64,000 nucleotides of DNA from Prevotella sp. (lineage in GTDB: Bacteria > Bacteroidota > Bacteroidia > Bacteroidales > Bacteroidaceae). The stretch spans positions 1-64,000 of the forward strand of contig JAFTGB010000032.1 of assembly GCA_017458125.1 (NCBI GenBank), given 5' to 3'. The notes under the pieces were generated by a model. It did no database searches and had not been told where the DNA came from. It saw nothing but the letters and a program-made list of their open reading frames with translations. Positions 53,647 to 62,978 of this stretch are shown in pieces (the first letter of the stretch is position 1; every line of letters begins with the position of its first letter). The position numbers and the translations under genes are program-made.

Positions 53647-54966
53647 TTATTTAGCATACAGGGCAACGATAGTCTCGTACTTCTCCTGCTTGCCGGAAGT
53701 CTGCTTCGGCTCGTTCACCTTCTTACCATACTCGTAAGCCTGCTCAAGAGTCAGCTTGCCATCCTCGAAGTCCTTGCCGATACCGGCGTCGAACGAAGCG
53801 TAGCGCTCCTTCTTCATGGCGGGCAGCTCACTATTCTCCAGGATGTCGGCAGCGTTCAGCAGAGCGCGGGCCATAGCGTCCATACCGCTGATGTGAGCGA
53901 TGAAGAGGTCCTCAAGATCGGTAGAGTTACGACGAATCTTAGCGTCGAAGTTGGTACCGCCAAGACCCAGACCGCCACCACGGATAATCTCCAGCATGGC
54001 CTGTGTCAGCTCGTAGTTGTCAATGGGGAACTGGTCGGTGTCCCAGCCGTTCTGGGCGTCACCACGGTTGGCGTCGATGCTGCCCAGCATGCCAGCGTCA
54101 ACGGCACATGCCAGCTCGTGCTCGAAGGTGTGACCGGCCAGTGTGGCGTGGTTCACCTCGATGTTCACCTTGAAGTCCTTGTCCAGACCGTGAGCACGCA
54201 GGAAACCGATAACGGTCTCGGTGTCCACGTCGTACTGGTGCTTCGAGGGCTCCATGGGCTTCGGCTCAATGAGGAAGTTACCCTTGAATCCCTTGCTGCG
54301 GGCGTAGTCGCGAGCCATTGTCAGCATGGTAGCCATGTGTTCCTTCTCACGCTTCTGGTCGGTGTTGAGCAGGCTCATGTAGCCCTCACGACCGCCCCAG
54401 AACACGTAGTTCTGACCACCCAGCTTGATGGTGGCGTCAATAGCGTTCTTAATCTGGACGATGGCACGGGCCACAACGTCGAAGTCGGGGTTGGTGCTGG
54501 CACCGTTAGCGTAACGCTTGTTGCCGAAGACATTGGCGGTACCCCACAGGTTCTTGATGTTAGGATACTGCTTCATCTTCTCCAATGCGTAGTCGGTGAT
54601 GGCCGTCATGCGAGCCTCGTACTCCTCAACGGTTGCGCCCTCGTCAACGAGGTCGATGTCGTGGAAGCAGAAATACTCGATGCCCAGCTTGTCCATGATT
54701 TCAAAACCAGCGTCCATCTTGTCCTTGGCGCGCTGAACAGCATCCTCGGCCTTGTCCCACTCGTAGCTGCGGGTCTGACCGCCGAACTGGTCGGCACTGG
54801 CTCCACCCAGAGTGTGCCACCAAGCCATAGCGAACTTCAGCCAATCCTTCATCTTCTTTCCCATCACGACGCGCTCGGGCTCGTAGTAGTGGAAAGCCAT
54901 CACATTCTTACTGTCCTTTCCCTCGAAAGGAATCTTACCGGTAAACGGAAAATACTCTTTTGCCAT
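53647..54966 (-). CDS. xylA: Xylose isomerase
   Basis: XylA converts D-xylose to D-xylulose. The 439-residue group II enzyme has the catalytic His in YFCFHDIDLVDEGATVEEYE, WGGREGYMSLLNTD, the metal ligands in FLIEPKPMEPSKHQYD and NIEVNHATLAGHTFEHELA, and DANRGDAQNGWDTDQFP. It lies 40 bp downstream of xylB. Confidence 0.97.
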   Translation of the reverse strand: MAKEYFPFTGKIPFEGKDSKNVMAFHYYEPERVVMGKKMKDWLKFAMAWWHTLGGASADQFGGQTRSYEWDKAEDAVQRAKDKMDAGFEIMDKLGIEYFCFHDIDLVDEGATVEEYEARMTAITDYALEKMKQYPNIKNLWGTANVFGNKRYANGASTNPDFDVVARAIVQIKNAIDATIKLGGQNYVFWGGREGYMSLLNTDQKREKEHMATMLTMARDYARSKGFKGNFLIEPKPMEPSKHQYDVDTETVIGFLRAHGLDKDFKVNIEVNHATLAGHTFEHELACAVDAGMLGSIDANRGDAQNGWDTDQFPIDNYELTQAMLEIIRGGGLGLGGTNFDAKIRRNSTDLEDLFIAHISGMDAMARALLNAADILENSELPAMKKERYASFDAGIGKDFEDGKLTLEQAYEYGKKVNEPKQTSGKQEKYETIVALYAK

Positions 54967-55006
54967 AATTCTTTTTGATTTAATTAAATTATTATTAACC
55001 AGTTAT

Positions 55007-56497
55007 TTACATTTTCTTATTCAATACTTCCTTCCAAGCGGCATAAGCAGCCTGGTATTCGGCACGGCGCGACTCGTCTGGAGCAATCACCTGCAACTTG
55101 TCGAGCGTGGCGAAGGCCTCCTGGCTATCCTTGTAGATGCCAGCGCCAATGCCGGCACCCTTGGCAGCACCCACCGAGCCGTCAGTGTCGTAGAGTTCAA
55201 TTGTAGCACCGCTTACACCGGCCAGCGTGTCGCGGAACAGCGGCGACAGGAACATGTTGGCTTTGCCGGCATGGATGTTGCGGATGTCCATGCCCATCTG
55301 CTGCATAATCTCCATGCCATAGCAGAACGAGAAGACAATACCTTCCTGAGCAGCACGTACCAAATGGGCTTTATGATGCTTGTTGAAGTTCAGTCCATTG
55401 ACGGAGCAGCCTATCTCGCGGTTTTCCAGCACACGCTCTGCACCATTGCCAAAGGGCACAATGGTGACGCCCTCGCTACCGATGGGCACCGTAGCGGCCA
55501 GGTCGTTCATGTCGGCATAACTGACGTCCGGAGTGATATTGCGGTGCACCCATGCGTTCAGGATACCAGTACCATTGATACATAGGAGAACGCCCAGACG
55601 AGTCTGAGCTGCGCTGTGATTAACGTGGGCAAAGGTATTGACGCGACTCTGCTTGTCGTAGTTCACCTCACCCAGCACACCATACACCACACCGCTGGTT
55701 CCTGCCGTAGCAGCTATCTCGCCAGGGTTCAGCACATTGAGCGACAGGGCATTGTTAGGCTGGTCGCCACCGCGGTAAGTGATGGGTGTACCTGCCTTCA
55801 AACCCAACTCGGCAGCAGCCTCAGCACTCACCTCAGCCTGTACGCTGAAGGTAGGAACGATGTCGGCTATCAGCGAGTGGTCGAAACCGTAGTAATCCAT
55901 CAGGAAGTCGGCGACCTGATTTTGCTTGAAATCCCAGAACATCCCCTCCGAGAGTCCGCTCACCGTCGTGTTGGCGACCCCGGACAGGCGCATAGCAATA
56001 TAATCGCCAGGCAACATAATCTTATAAATCCTTGCATACGTCTCCGGCTCATTCTCTTTCACCCACGCCAGTTTGGCTGCCGTGAAGTTGCCCGGCGAGT
56101 TGAGCAGATGGCCTAAGCAGCGGTCTGCGCCTAAGTCGTTGAAAGCCTTCTCACCATAGGGAACAGCACGCGAGTCACACCAGATGATGGCAGGACGAAG
56201 AGCCTTCAAGTCCTTGTCCACACACACCAGACCGTGCATCTGGTAGGAGATGCCGATGGCCTTGACGTCATCTGCAGCAGCACCGGCATCGGCCAGAATC
56301 TTCTTCAGCGCCAGCTTGGCATTGTCCCACCACATCTGTGGGTCCTGCTCAGCCCAACCAGCCTTAACAGCCGTTATGGGAGCCTCTTTCTCAGGGAAAA
56401 AAGCCGTAGCCACACACTTACCACTATCTGCATTCACAAGCGATGCCTTGACAGAAGAACTGCCGACATCGAAGCCCAATAAATACCTGTTTGCCAT
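55007..56497 (-). CDS. xylB: Xylulokinase
   Basis: XylB phosphorylates D-xylulose to the pentose-phosphate intermediate. The FGGY-type kinase (496 aa from ATG 56497) starts RYLLGFDVGSSSVKASLV and has GISYQMHGLVCVD, the catalytic Asp region YRGGDQPNNALSLNV, ATAGTSGVVYG and GVSGATIELYDTDGSVGAAKGAGIGAG. In this genome the kinase gene precedes the isomerase gene. No xylose regulator or transporter is adjacent. Confidence 0.96.
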   Translation of the reverse strand: MANRYLLGFDVGSSSVKASLVNADSGKCVATAFFPEKEAPITAVKAGWAEQDPQMWWDNAKLALKKILADAGAAADDVKAIGISYQMHGLVCVDKDLKALRPAIIWCDSRAVPYGEKAFNDLGADRCLGHLLNSPGNFTAAKLAWVKENEPETYARIYKIMLPGDYIAMRLSGVANTTVSGLSEGMFWDFKQNQVADFLMDYYGFDHSLIADIVPTFSVQAEVSAEAAAELGLKAGTPITYRGGDQPNNALSLNVLNPGEIAATAGTSGVVYGVLGEVNYDKQSRVNTFAHVNHSAAQTRLGVLLCINGTGILNAWVHRNITPDVSYADMNDLAATVPIGSEGVTIVPFGNGAERVLENREIGCSVNGLNFNKHHKAHLVRAAQEGIVFSFCYGMEIMQQMGMDIRNIHAGKANMFLSPLFRDTLAGVSGATIELYDTDGSVGAAKGAGIGAGIYKDSQEAFATLDKLQVIAPDESRRAEYQAAYAAWKEVLNKKM

Positions 56498-56607
56498 ATT
56501 CAATTATTTAGCATTATCTGTTCATTAAACGTTTTACCCTACAAATTTCCCTAAATTATTTTTAAAAAACAACTTTTTTACCGCTTTTCCTTAATTTTTT
56601 ATCATTA

Positions 56608-56641
56608 TTTGACTACAATTAAAAATATTTTTTTACCTTTG
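56608..56641 (+). promoter_or_regulatory. Promoter of the exopolysaccharide locus
   Basis: TTTG (56608-56611), a 22-bp spacer, TACCTTTG (56634-56641), leader of about 40 nt to ATG 56686. The spacer is slightly long. The 188-bp gap to xylB is very AT-rich. Confidence 0.65.
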
Positions 56642-56685
56642 CACTTTAGATAGATATATTTTAGAGCTAAAAACTTATTTCATTT

Positions 56686-57054
56686 ATGAAGAAGAAGATA
56701 CTTATCCTTGACGACAAAGAGACCATTGCCAAAGTGCTCTCCATTTACCTGATGAGTGACTATGACGTACAATGGCTCCCCGACGGACTGCAGGGCGTTA
56801 AATGGCTGCAAGCCGGCAATACCCCTGACCTGATTATCTCGGACATCCGCATGCCGGGAATGCGCGGAGACGACTTTCTGGAGTGGATTAAGCAGAACGA
56901 ACTCTTCCGCCACATACCCGTCATCATGCTGTCCAGCGAAGACTCCACCAGCGAGCGCATCCGCCTGTTGGAGATTGGAGCCGTGGACTACATCGTAAAA
57001 CCCTTCAACCCCATGGAGTTGAAGATCCGCGTAAAGAAAATCCTTCCGAATTAG
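56686..57054 (+). CDS. Stand-alone response regulator receiver
   Basis: A 122-residue receiver domain and nothing else: KKILILDDKETIAKVL (acidic pocket), phosphoacceptor Asp in LIISDIRMPGMRGDDFL, Ser/Thr in VIMLSSEDS, Lys in YIVKPFNPMELKIR. There is no output domain. It starts the exopolysaccharide operon 27 bp before the sugar transferase, whose own N-terminus looks like a degenerate receiver, so it may act on that enzyme by protein contact. The kinase is not in the window. Confidence 0.93.
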   Translation: MKKKILILDDKETIAKVLSIYLMSDYDVQWLPDGLQGVKWLQAGNTPDLIISDIRMPGMRGDDFLEWIKQNELFRHIPVIMLSSEDSTSERIRLLEIGAVDYIVKPFNPMELKIRVKKILPN

Positions 57055-57081
57055 TATTATTACCGAGTTAATAATATCAGT

Positions 57082-58284
57082 ATGATTGGTGTCGTATATT
57101 TAGGCAACAACCCCAAGACCCAGGAGCGTCTGAAATACATCCCCGGGCAACTGGTACGCATGACCAATGCCTACAAGGATGCCGCTCAGATTTGCACGCC
57201 CCATGTAGCCAACGAGCACTTCATCGTATTCTTCGAGCGCAACGTACGGAGCGAAGACATCACGGCCATTACCTATTTGCGCAAGAAATGCCACAACGTC
57301 TACATCATCCTTATCACCGACAACATGTCGAATGAGGAACGGGACATTTACATGAAGTGCGGCATCAACGACACCATCCTGGCCGAGGCATCAGTCACGG
57401 AACTCAACAAGAAGATACAGTTCATCTCCGACCGCGAGAACGTACTCTTTGACAGCGAGAGACCCAAATACAGGATACTGAAGTTCAAGATACCCTTGTG
57501 GAAACGGGCTTTCGACATCATCTTCTCCACACTTGCCATCATCGTCCTTTCTCCCATCTTCATCCTGACAGCCATTGCCATCAAACTGGAAAGCAAGGGA
57601 CCGGTACTGTTTAAGTCGAAACGTGTGGGCACTAACTACACCATCTTTGATTTCCTCAAGTTCCGCAGCATGTATATGGATGCCGAGGAGCGCCTCAAGG
57701 AACTGAGCAAAGACCACAACCAATACACAGAAAACCATGAGGATGAAGAACTTAAGACCATTACAGCACCGCTTGGAGAACAGGCAGAGCAAGACATGAT
57801 TGACATGGGAATGGAGTCGATGATGATGATTGGCGACGAGGAAATCATGCTGGTCGGCGATGACTTTGTTATGGCCGAAAGCGACTTCAGCAGACAAAAG
57901 GAGGAACAAAACAACAACGCGTTTGTGAAGATAGAGAACGACCCGCGCGTCACTAAGGTGGGCCGCTTCATTCGCAAGTACAGCATCGACGAGCTGCCCC
58001 AGCTCTTCAACATCCTCAAAGGCGACATGTCTGTCGTCGGCAACCGCCCCCTCCCACTCTATGAGGCTGAAAAACTGACCGCTGACAGCAGCATTGACCG
58101 CTTCATGGCCCCCGCCGGCCTGACCGGCCTTTGGCAGGTAGAGGAGCGCGGCAAGGGAGGCAACATGTCAGCAGAAGAGCGCAAGCAGTTAGACATCACC
58201 TACGGGCAGACCTATAACTTCCTGCTCGACATGAAGATTATCCTGCGCACGCTCACTGCCTTCGTGCAAAAGGAAAACGTATAA
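57082..58284 (+). CDS. Polyprenyl-phosphate sugar-1-phosphate transferase with receiver-like N-terminus
   Basis: The 400-residue protein belongs to the WcaJ/WbaP class that starts exopolysaccharide repeat synthesis on undecaprenyl phosphate. The C-terminal domain has WKRAFDIIFSTLAIIVLSPIFILTAIAIKL (re-entrant helix), KSKRVGTNYTIFDFLKFRSM, YSIDELPQLFNILKGDMSVVGNRP and LTGLWQVEERG. The N-terminal 125 residues have a receiver-like alpha/beta pattern without the phosphoacceptor Asp and replace the usual membrane helices. A Met-rich acidic insert of about 60 residues (MIDMGMESMMMIGDEEIMLVG) splits the catalytic domain after FRSM. Confidence 0.9.
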   Translation: MIGVVYLGNNPKTQERLKYIPGQLVRMTNAYKDAAQICTPHVANEHFIVFFERNVRSEDITAITYLRKKCHNVYIILITDNMSNEERDIYMKCGINDTILAEASVTELNKKIQFISDRENVLFDSERPKYRILKFKIPLWKRAFDIIFSTLAIIVLSPIFILTAIAIKLESKGPVLFKSKRVGTNYTIFDFLKFRSMYMDAEERLKELSKDHNQYTENHEDEELKTITAPLGEQAEQDMIDMGMESMMMIGDEEIMLVGDDFVMAESDFSRQKEEQNNNAFVKIENDPRVTKVGRFIRKYSIDELPQLFNILKGDMSVVGNRPLPLYEAEKLTADSSIDRFMAPAGLTGLWQVEERGKGGNMSAEERKQLDITYGQTYNFLLDMKIILRTLTAFVQKENV

Positions 58285-58302
58285 CCAAAACCTGAACAAA
58301 CT

Positions 58303-59259
58303 ATGAACACCATCAGACGTAGTATAATCATTCTCACTATATTCGTCGCCACTGTTACCGCCTCGGCACAATACAACAAGAGCGGCATCAGTGCAGGTTT
58401 CTTTGACTCCAGCGGACAAAGTGAAATCAACTTCGCTGACTTCCACCTGCCACCGCTGGCCGTGCTCTACGAGAACGCCAAGCAAAGTCCGAGAATTCTC
58501 ACGTTAGAGAAAGCACAGGAGCTGGCAAAGGCTGAGGTGGCCAAGCAGAAGAGACACATTTTCTCATACGTCACCGGACATGCCAGCTACAGCTACGGAA
58601 AGACCGACATGTGGGGACAGGGCACGTCGGCCTACACCACCATTCTGCAGCAGTACCAGGGCAGCGAACAGAGCTATTGGAACGTCGGTGTCAACGTCGC
58701 CGTACCTTTAGAGGATATCCTGGACTTGGCTGGCTCCGTCAAACGCAAGCGACTGGAGGTGGCCAGAGCCGCCTACGACAAAGACATGGAATTTGAGGCT
58801 CTGAAGAAGGAAATTGGCACGCTGTATGTCAAGATTACCAATTCGTTAGTGACACTGAAGACGGCAGGCGAAGGTGCTGCCATCTATCAGGGTGCCGGTG
58901 CCCTGAACCTGGAAGACTTCCACCAGGGTAACATGAGCATTGAGAACTTCGCCTATACGAAACTGCATGAGTTGAGTGTAGTGAAGCAGTACCAGGAGCT
59001 TCAGACCCAGATTACATCCGACATCATCACCTTGGAGATTCTGTCGCACACTCCCATCCTGACTAACACCACAACGGAAATTACCTTGGATGACAAGGAG
59101 AAAAAGTCCGAAAAGGAGATTAGAAAGGAAAACAAGGCTATAGAGAAGAAGATTCGCAAGGTGGCTGCTGCCGAAGAAAAGAAATACCAGAAGATGGAAG
59201 CCGCAGAGAAGAAAGCTCAGGAAAAGGCTGCCAAAGCTGCTCAAAAGAACAAGAAATAA
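58303..59259 (+). CDS. TolC-like outer membrane protein, half length, with Lys-rich tail
   Basis: The protein (318 aa) has a signal peptide (IIILTIFVATVTASAQ), then one repeat of the TolC fold (LEKAQELAKAEVAKQKRHIFSYVTGHASYSYG..., YWNVGVNVAVPLEDILDLAG, coiled-coil helices to about 245). It ends in a very charged Lys/Glu/Ala tail (about 262-318) in place of the second repeat. Normal TolC family members are about 450 aa with two repeats. In this locus it may form the export conduit with the chain-length protein that follows, but an oligomer of half-length subunits would be unusual. Confidence 0.75.
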   Translation: MNTIRRSIIILTIFVATVTASAQYNKSGISAGFFDSSGQSEINFADFHLPPLAVLYENAKQSPRILTLEKAQELAKAEVAKQKRHIFSYVTGHASYSYGKTDMWGQGTSAYTTILQQYQGSEQSYWNVGVNVAVPLEDILDLAGSVKRKRLEVARAAYDKDMEFEALKKEIGTLYVKITNSLVTLKTAGEGAAIYQGAGALNLEDFHQGNMSIENFAYTKLHELSVVKQYQELQTQITSDIITLEILSHTPILTNTTTEITLDDKEKKSEKEIRKENKAIEKKIRKVAAAEEKKYQKMEAAEKKAQEKAAKAAQKNKK

Positions 59260-59277
59260 CCTTAACAGATTTCAACT

Positions 59278-61461
59278 ATGGATCTATTCAGATATCTCGT
59301 CCGCTTTCTGTATAAGATACGCTGGTATCTCATTGTACTGCCCATGATAGCACTGGTCGTGGCTTGGTTCACCACCCGGGACATGGAACGAGTCTTTGAC
59401 ACCAACACCACCATCTATACCGGTATGATTACCGGCTACAACATAGAAGGAGGAGTCGGCTCTGCCGGAGGTAACGCTCAAACCAACATCACCAACCTAA
59501 TGCTCATCATCACTACGGACAACACCATCCACGAGGTGTCGCTGCGCCTCTTTGCCCGCTGTATGATGTATGGAAACAGCAACAAGGACAACAACTACAT
59601 CTCAGCCGAGCACTTCCGCCAGCTGAACGCCACAGTGCCCGCCGACGTCAAGGCACTCATCAACCACAACAACGAGGCACAGACCTACGCCAACCTGAAA
59701 GCCTATGAGAAGCCGTCGCAAGACAACTTCCTCTTCGGTCTGCTGAACTTCCACCCCTACTTCGGTGTCAACAACATCACCTCACGTCTGAAGGTGCTCC
59801 AGTTAGAGCACTCGGACATCATCGACATAGCCTACTCTGCCAACGATGCCGGTATAGCCTACAATACGCTGGACATCCTTAACGAAGTGTTTGCCCGCCA
59901 GTATCAGCAGATCCGTTTCGGCGAGACCAGCAACGTCATCAAGTTCTTTGAGAAAGAGGTGGCACACCTGTACCGCAGCCTGTCGAACGCCGAAGACGAC
60001 CTGATACGCTACAACATCTCAAAGAAAATCATCAACTACGACGAGCAGACCAAGCAGTTGACCGTTCTGGAGTCGCAGCAGCAGAACTTCCGCAACGACC
60101 AGCTGATGAACTACACCACGGCCAAGGCCCTGCTGGACTATCTGGAGCGTCAGTTAGGCAACCGCACGCAGGTCATCCGCTCCAACCAGGAGTTCACTAA
60201 TCAGGTGCGCGACATCTCCCGCCTCCAGTCACGCATCTCTAACCTCAAGCTGATGAGCAGCGAGGGCGGCGGCAACAGTGCCGAGTCGCAGGAAGAACTG
60301 GCCAAGGCCCAGCGCGAGCTGCAGGCAGCCACAGGACGTGTGACGGAGCTGACCAAGGACATCGAGGCCGCCACCTACAGCACCGAGACAGGTGTCAAGG
60401 CTACCGACATGCTCAACCGCTGGCTTGAGCAGCTGCTGCTTCTTGAGAAGACCAAGGCCGAGATGACCGCCACAGACATCATGAAGAACAATCTGGACCA
60501 GCAGTACCTGTACTATGCCCCCATTGGTGCCACCCTGGACCGCAAGGACCGCCACATCGGATTCATCGAAGGCAACTACATGGAAATGCTCAGAGCCCTG
60601 AATGCCGCCCGTATGCGCCAGCGTAACCTGCAGATGTCGACAGCCACGCTTCGCGTGCTCAATCCGCCCATGTTCCCACTGAACGCCCAGCCCACCAACC
60701 GCCTGATGATACTCTTAGGAGCCTTCATGCTGACGTTCCTGCTGACAGCTGTGTGGTTTCTCGTCATCGAAATGCTCGACCGTACGCTGCGCGACCGCAT
60801 GCGGTCGGAGCGTATCACCAAGGTTCCCGTCATCGGCTGTTTCCCCAAGGAGAGCAACCTGCGCTACCGCCGCTTCAACAAGACTATTGCCGACATGGCC
60901 CTGAAGCAACTGAGCAAGGCTTTGCTGCCCCACTTCAAGGAAGGCCAGCAGAACGTGCTGAACCTGATATCCACCGACTCCGGCAACGGCAAGAGCTATC
61001 TGGCACAGGAGTTGGAGAACTATTGGATTTCCATCGGCTTGCAGGTACGCCGTCTCACCTACGACGAGGACTTCCTTGCTGAGGACAGCCGTTTCATCAT
61101 GGCCAGCGACATCAAGGACCTCTGCCCCGACATCCTGCCTGACGAGATAGCCATCATAGAGTATCCTAACCTGGACGAGAACTCCATATCGCCAGCCCTG
61201 CTGAACATGGGCACGGTAAACCTGATGGTGACCCGCGCCAACAGGACATGGAAAGACATAGACCAGAAGGCGCTCAAGGAAGTACAGGCCATGCTGGACG
61301 ACGACCACAAGAGTTCGCTCTATATGTACCTGACCGAAGCCGGCCGCTACGCCGTAGAGGAGTTTGTAGGCCAGTTGCCACCCTACACGAAGTTCAACAA
61401 CTTTGTCTATCGCATATCACAGTTAGGCCTGACCGCCACAGAGAACGAACACGCGAAGTAA
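59278..61461 (+). CDS. Wzz/GumC-like chain-length protein with degenerate tyrosine-kinase-like domain
   Basis: The 727-residue protein has two membrane helices (about 15-40 and 478-500, LMILLGAFMLTFLLTAVWFLV) around a large periplasmic coiled-coil region. The C-terminal cytoplasmic domain (about 530-727) has the shape of a BY-kinase ATPase, but the Walker A is weak (ISTDSGNGKS, about 564-573) and there is no C-terminal Tyr cluster. It probably sets polysaccharide length and couples synthesis to export. Its neighbours (transferase, polymerase, glycosyltransferases) support this. Confidence 0.85.
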   Translation: MDLFRYLVRFLYKIRWYLIVLPMIALVVAWFTTRDMERVFDTNTTIYTGMITGYNIEGGVGSAGGNAQTNITNLMLIITTDNTIHEVSLRLFARCMMYGNSNKDNNYISAEHFRQLNATVPADVKALINHNNEAQTYANLKAYEKPSQDNFLFGLLNFHPYFGVNNITSRLKVLQLEHSDIIDIAYSANDAGIAYNTLDILNEVFARQYQQIRFGETSNVIKFFEKEVAHLYRSLSNAEDDLIRYNISKKIINYDEQTKQLTVLESQQQNFRNDQLMNYTTAKALLDYLERQLGNRTQVIRSNQEFTNQVRDISRLQSRISNLKLMSSEGGGNSAESQEELAKAQRELQAATGRVTELTKDIEAATYSTETGVKATDMLNRWLEQLLLLEKTKAEMTATDIMKNNLDQQYLYYAPIGATLDRKDRHIGFIEGNYMEMLRALNAARMRQRNLQMSTATLRVLNPPMFPLNAQPTNRLMILLGAFMLTFLLTAVWFLVIEMLDRTLRDRMRSERITKVPVIGCFPKESNLRYRRFNKTIADMALKQLSKALLPHFKEGQQNVLNLISTDSGNGKSYLAQELENYWISIGLQVRRLTYDEDFLAEDSRFIMASDIKDLCPDILPDEIAIIEYPNLDENSISPALLNMGTVNLMVTRANRTWKDIDQKALKEVQAMLDDDHKSSLYMYLTEAGRYAVEEFVGQLPPYTKFNNFVYRISQLGLTATENEHAK

Positions 61462-61464
61462 AGA

Positions 61465-62967
61465 ATGGCCAGCACAGCGTTCAGAACATACGCTCACGAA
61501 AACGGAGGAAGAGTGTCACTGCTCTTTCTCCTGTTTTTGCTTGCCCTCTACCAGCTCGTCACGGCCGGTCTGCCGGCTTTTGCCATTGTCTGCCTCACGC
61601 CCGCCTTGGCTCTCATCGTTCTGTCGTCGTTCCGCTACAGGATGTTGGTGTTCTGGGTCTTGATGGGCATTAACTTCCTCGTACAATGGAAGGACTTCCC
61701 AATAACAGGACTTCCTACCTCGCTGTATAACGAGGTGCTGGAGATAGTGCTTTTAGCCATGGCCATCATTGATGTCAAGGAGTCGCACTTTGAGCGGTTG
61801 GCAAACGTCATGCTACTGGCCTTGGTGTGCTGGTGCCTCTTCTGTACTTTGGAAGTGCTCAACGACACCTGCGACTTGGGACTACAGGTTGCAGCCTGGT
61901 ACGCGGGAGCACGCATGATGGCTTTCCAGCTGCTCTATGCCTTTCTGGTCTATACGCTATACATCACCAACCCCAAACTGCTGACGCGCTACCTTTTCGT
62001 GTGGGGAGCCCTGTCGCTGTTCGCCGTATTCTGGGTGTGGAAGCAGAAGTACATCGGACTCTCCTCATTAGATAGTTCCTTTCTGCAGGGTCGTGGCCGC
62101 ACCACTCACCTCTTGCAGGGTGGCTCACTCATCCGCTACTGGTCTACCTATAGCGATGCTGCCAACTTCGGCATCGGCATAGCCTCGACAGCCGTGGCTT
62201 TCCTTATCTTCGGCATCACGGCCCGCGTCAAGACCCACAAATATTTCTTCCTGTTCACCGGCTTAGCCTGTTTGTGGGCCATGTTCCCGTCGGGCACGCG
62301 TACCGCCACCGTCTGCTTCTTTGCCGGCATTGCCTTCTACATCTTCCTGTCCAAGTCGTTCAAGATAGCCATTCCCGTCACCATCCTCTTCAGTGCAGCC
62401 ATCTTCCTTCTGGCGTTTACCAACATAGGCAACAGCAACCAGCAAATACGCCGTATGCGCTCAGCCTTTGACAAGAGCGACGCCTCGGTCAACACGCGCA
62501 GCATCAATCAGGCCGTGATGAAGAAGTATCTGGCCGACGCACCCTTCGGCTTAGGCATCGGTCTGAACTACGAAAACGTACCTGCCAACAACAAGTTCCG
62601 CAAGCTGGCTACCATTCCGCCCGACTCCGAGTACATTTTCATCTGGATTCACACGGGGCGCGTGGGCATCACCCTGTTTCTCATCACCACGTTCATCATG
62701 CTTTTCGGAGCGTGCTGGATAGTCTTTTTCAAAATCAAGAGTCCCTCGCTGCGGGGCATTGGGGCTGGTCTGTGCTGTGCCTTCGTGGCCATCCAACTTG
62801 GCGGCTACGGCAACCAGGTACTGATGCAGTTTCCCAACTGCCTGCTGTTCTACGGCGGCCTGACACTGGTCTACATCTTGCCACGTATAGAAAACGAGTG
62901 GAACGAGTATGAGAGTGGGCTGCTGGCCAAGGAAGCAGAGAAGAAGAAATTGAAGAATAAAAAATAA
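61465..62967 (+). CDS. O-antigen ligase / polysaccharide polymerase family membrane protein
   Basis: The 500-residue protein has about a dozen membrane helices and the large periplasmic loop typical of Wzy/WaaL proteins (NTRSINQAVMKKYLADAPFGLGIGLNYENV...IPPDSEYIFIWIHTGRVG). It presumably polymerises or transfers the repeat unit made in this operon. Start ATG 61465 is 3 bp after the previous stop. Wzy and WaaL cannot be told apart here; the context favours Wzy. The C-terminus is a Lys/Glu-rich tail. Confidence 0.82.
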   Translation: MASTAFRTYAHENGGRVSLLFLLFLLALYQLVTAGLPAFAIVCLTPALALIVLSSFRYRMLVFWVLMGINFLVQWKDFPITGLPTSLYNEVLEIVLLAMAIIDVKESHFERLANVMLLALVCWCLFCTLEVLNDTCDLGLQVAAWYAGARMMAFQLLYAFLVYTLYITNPKLLTRYLFVWGALSLFAVFWVWKQKYIGLSSLDSSFLQGRGRTTHLLQGGSLIRYWSTYSDAANFGIGIASTAVAFLIFGITARVKTHKYFFLFTGLACLWAMFPSGTRTATVCFFAGIAFYIFLSKSFKIAIPVTILFSAAIFLLAFTNIGNSNQQIRRMRSAFDKSDASVNTRSINQAVMKKYLADAPFGLGIGLNYENVPANNKFRKLATIPPDSEYIFIWIHTGRVGITLFLITTFIMLFGACWIVFFKIKSPSLRGIGAGLCCAFVAIQLGGYGNQVLMQFPNCLLFYGGLTLVYILPRIENEWNEYESGLLAKEAEKKKLKNKK

Positions 62968-62978
62968 AAGTAACAACA

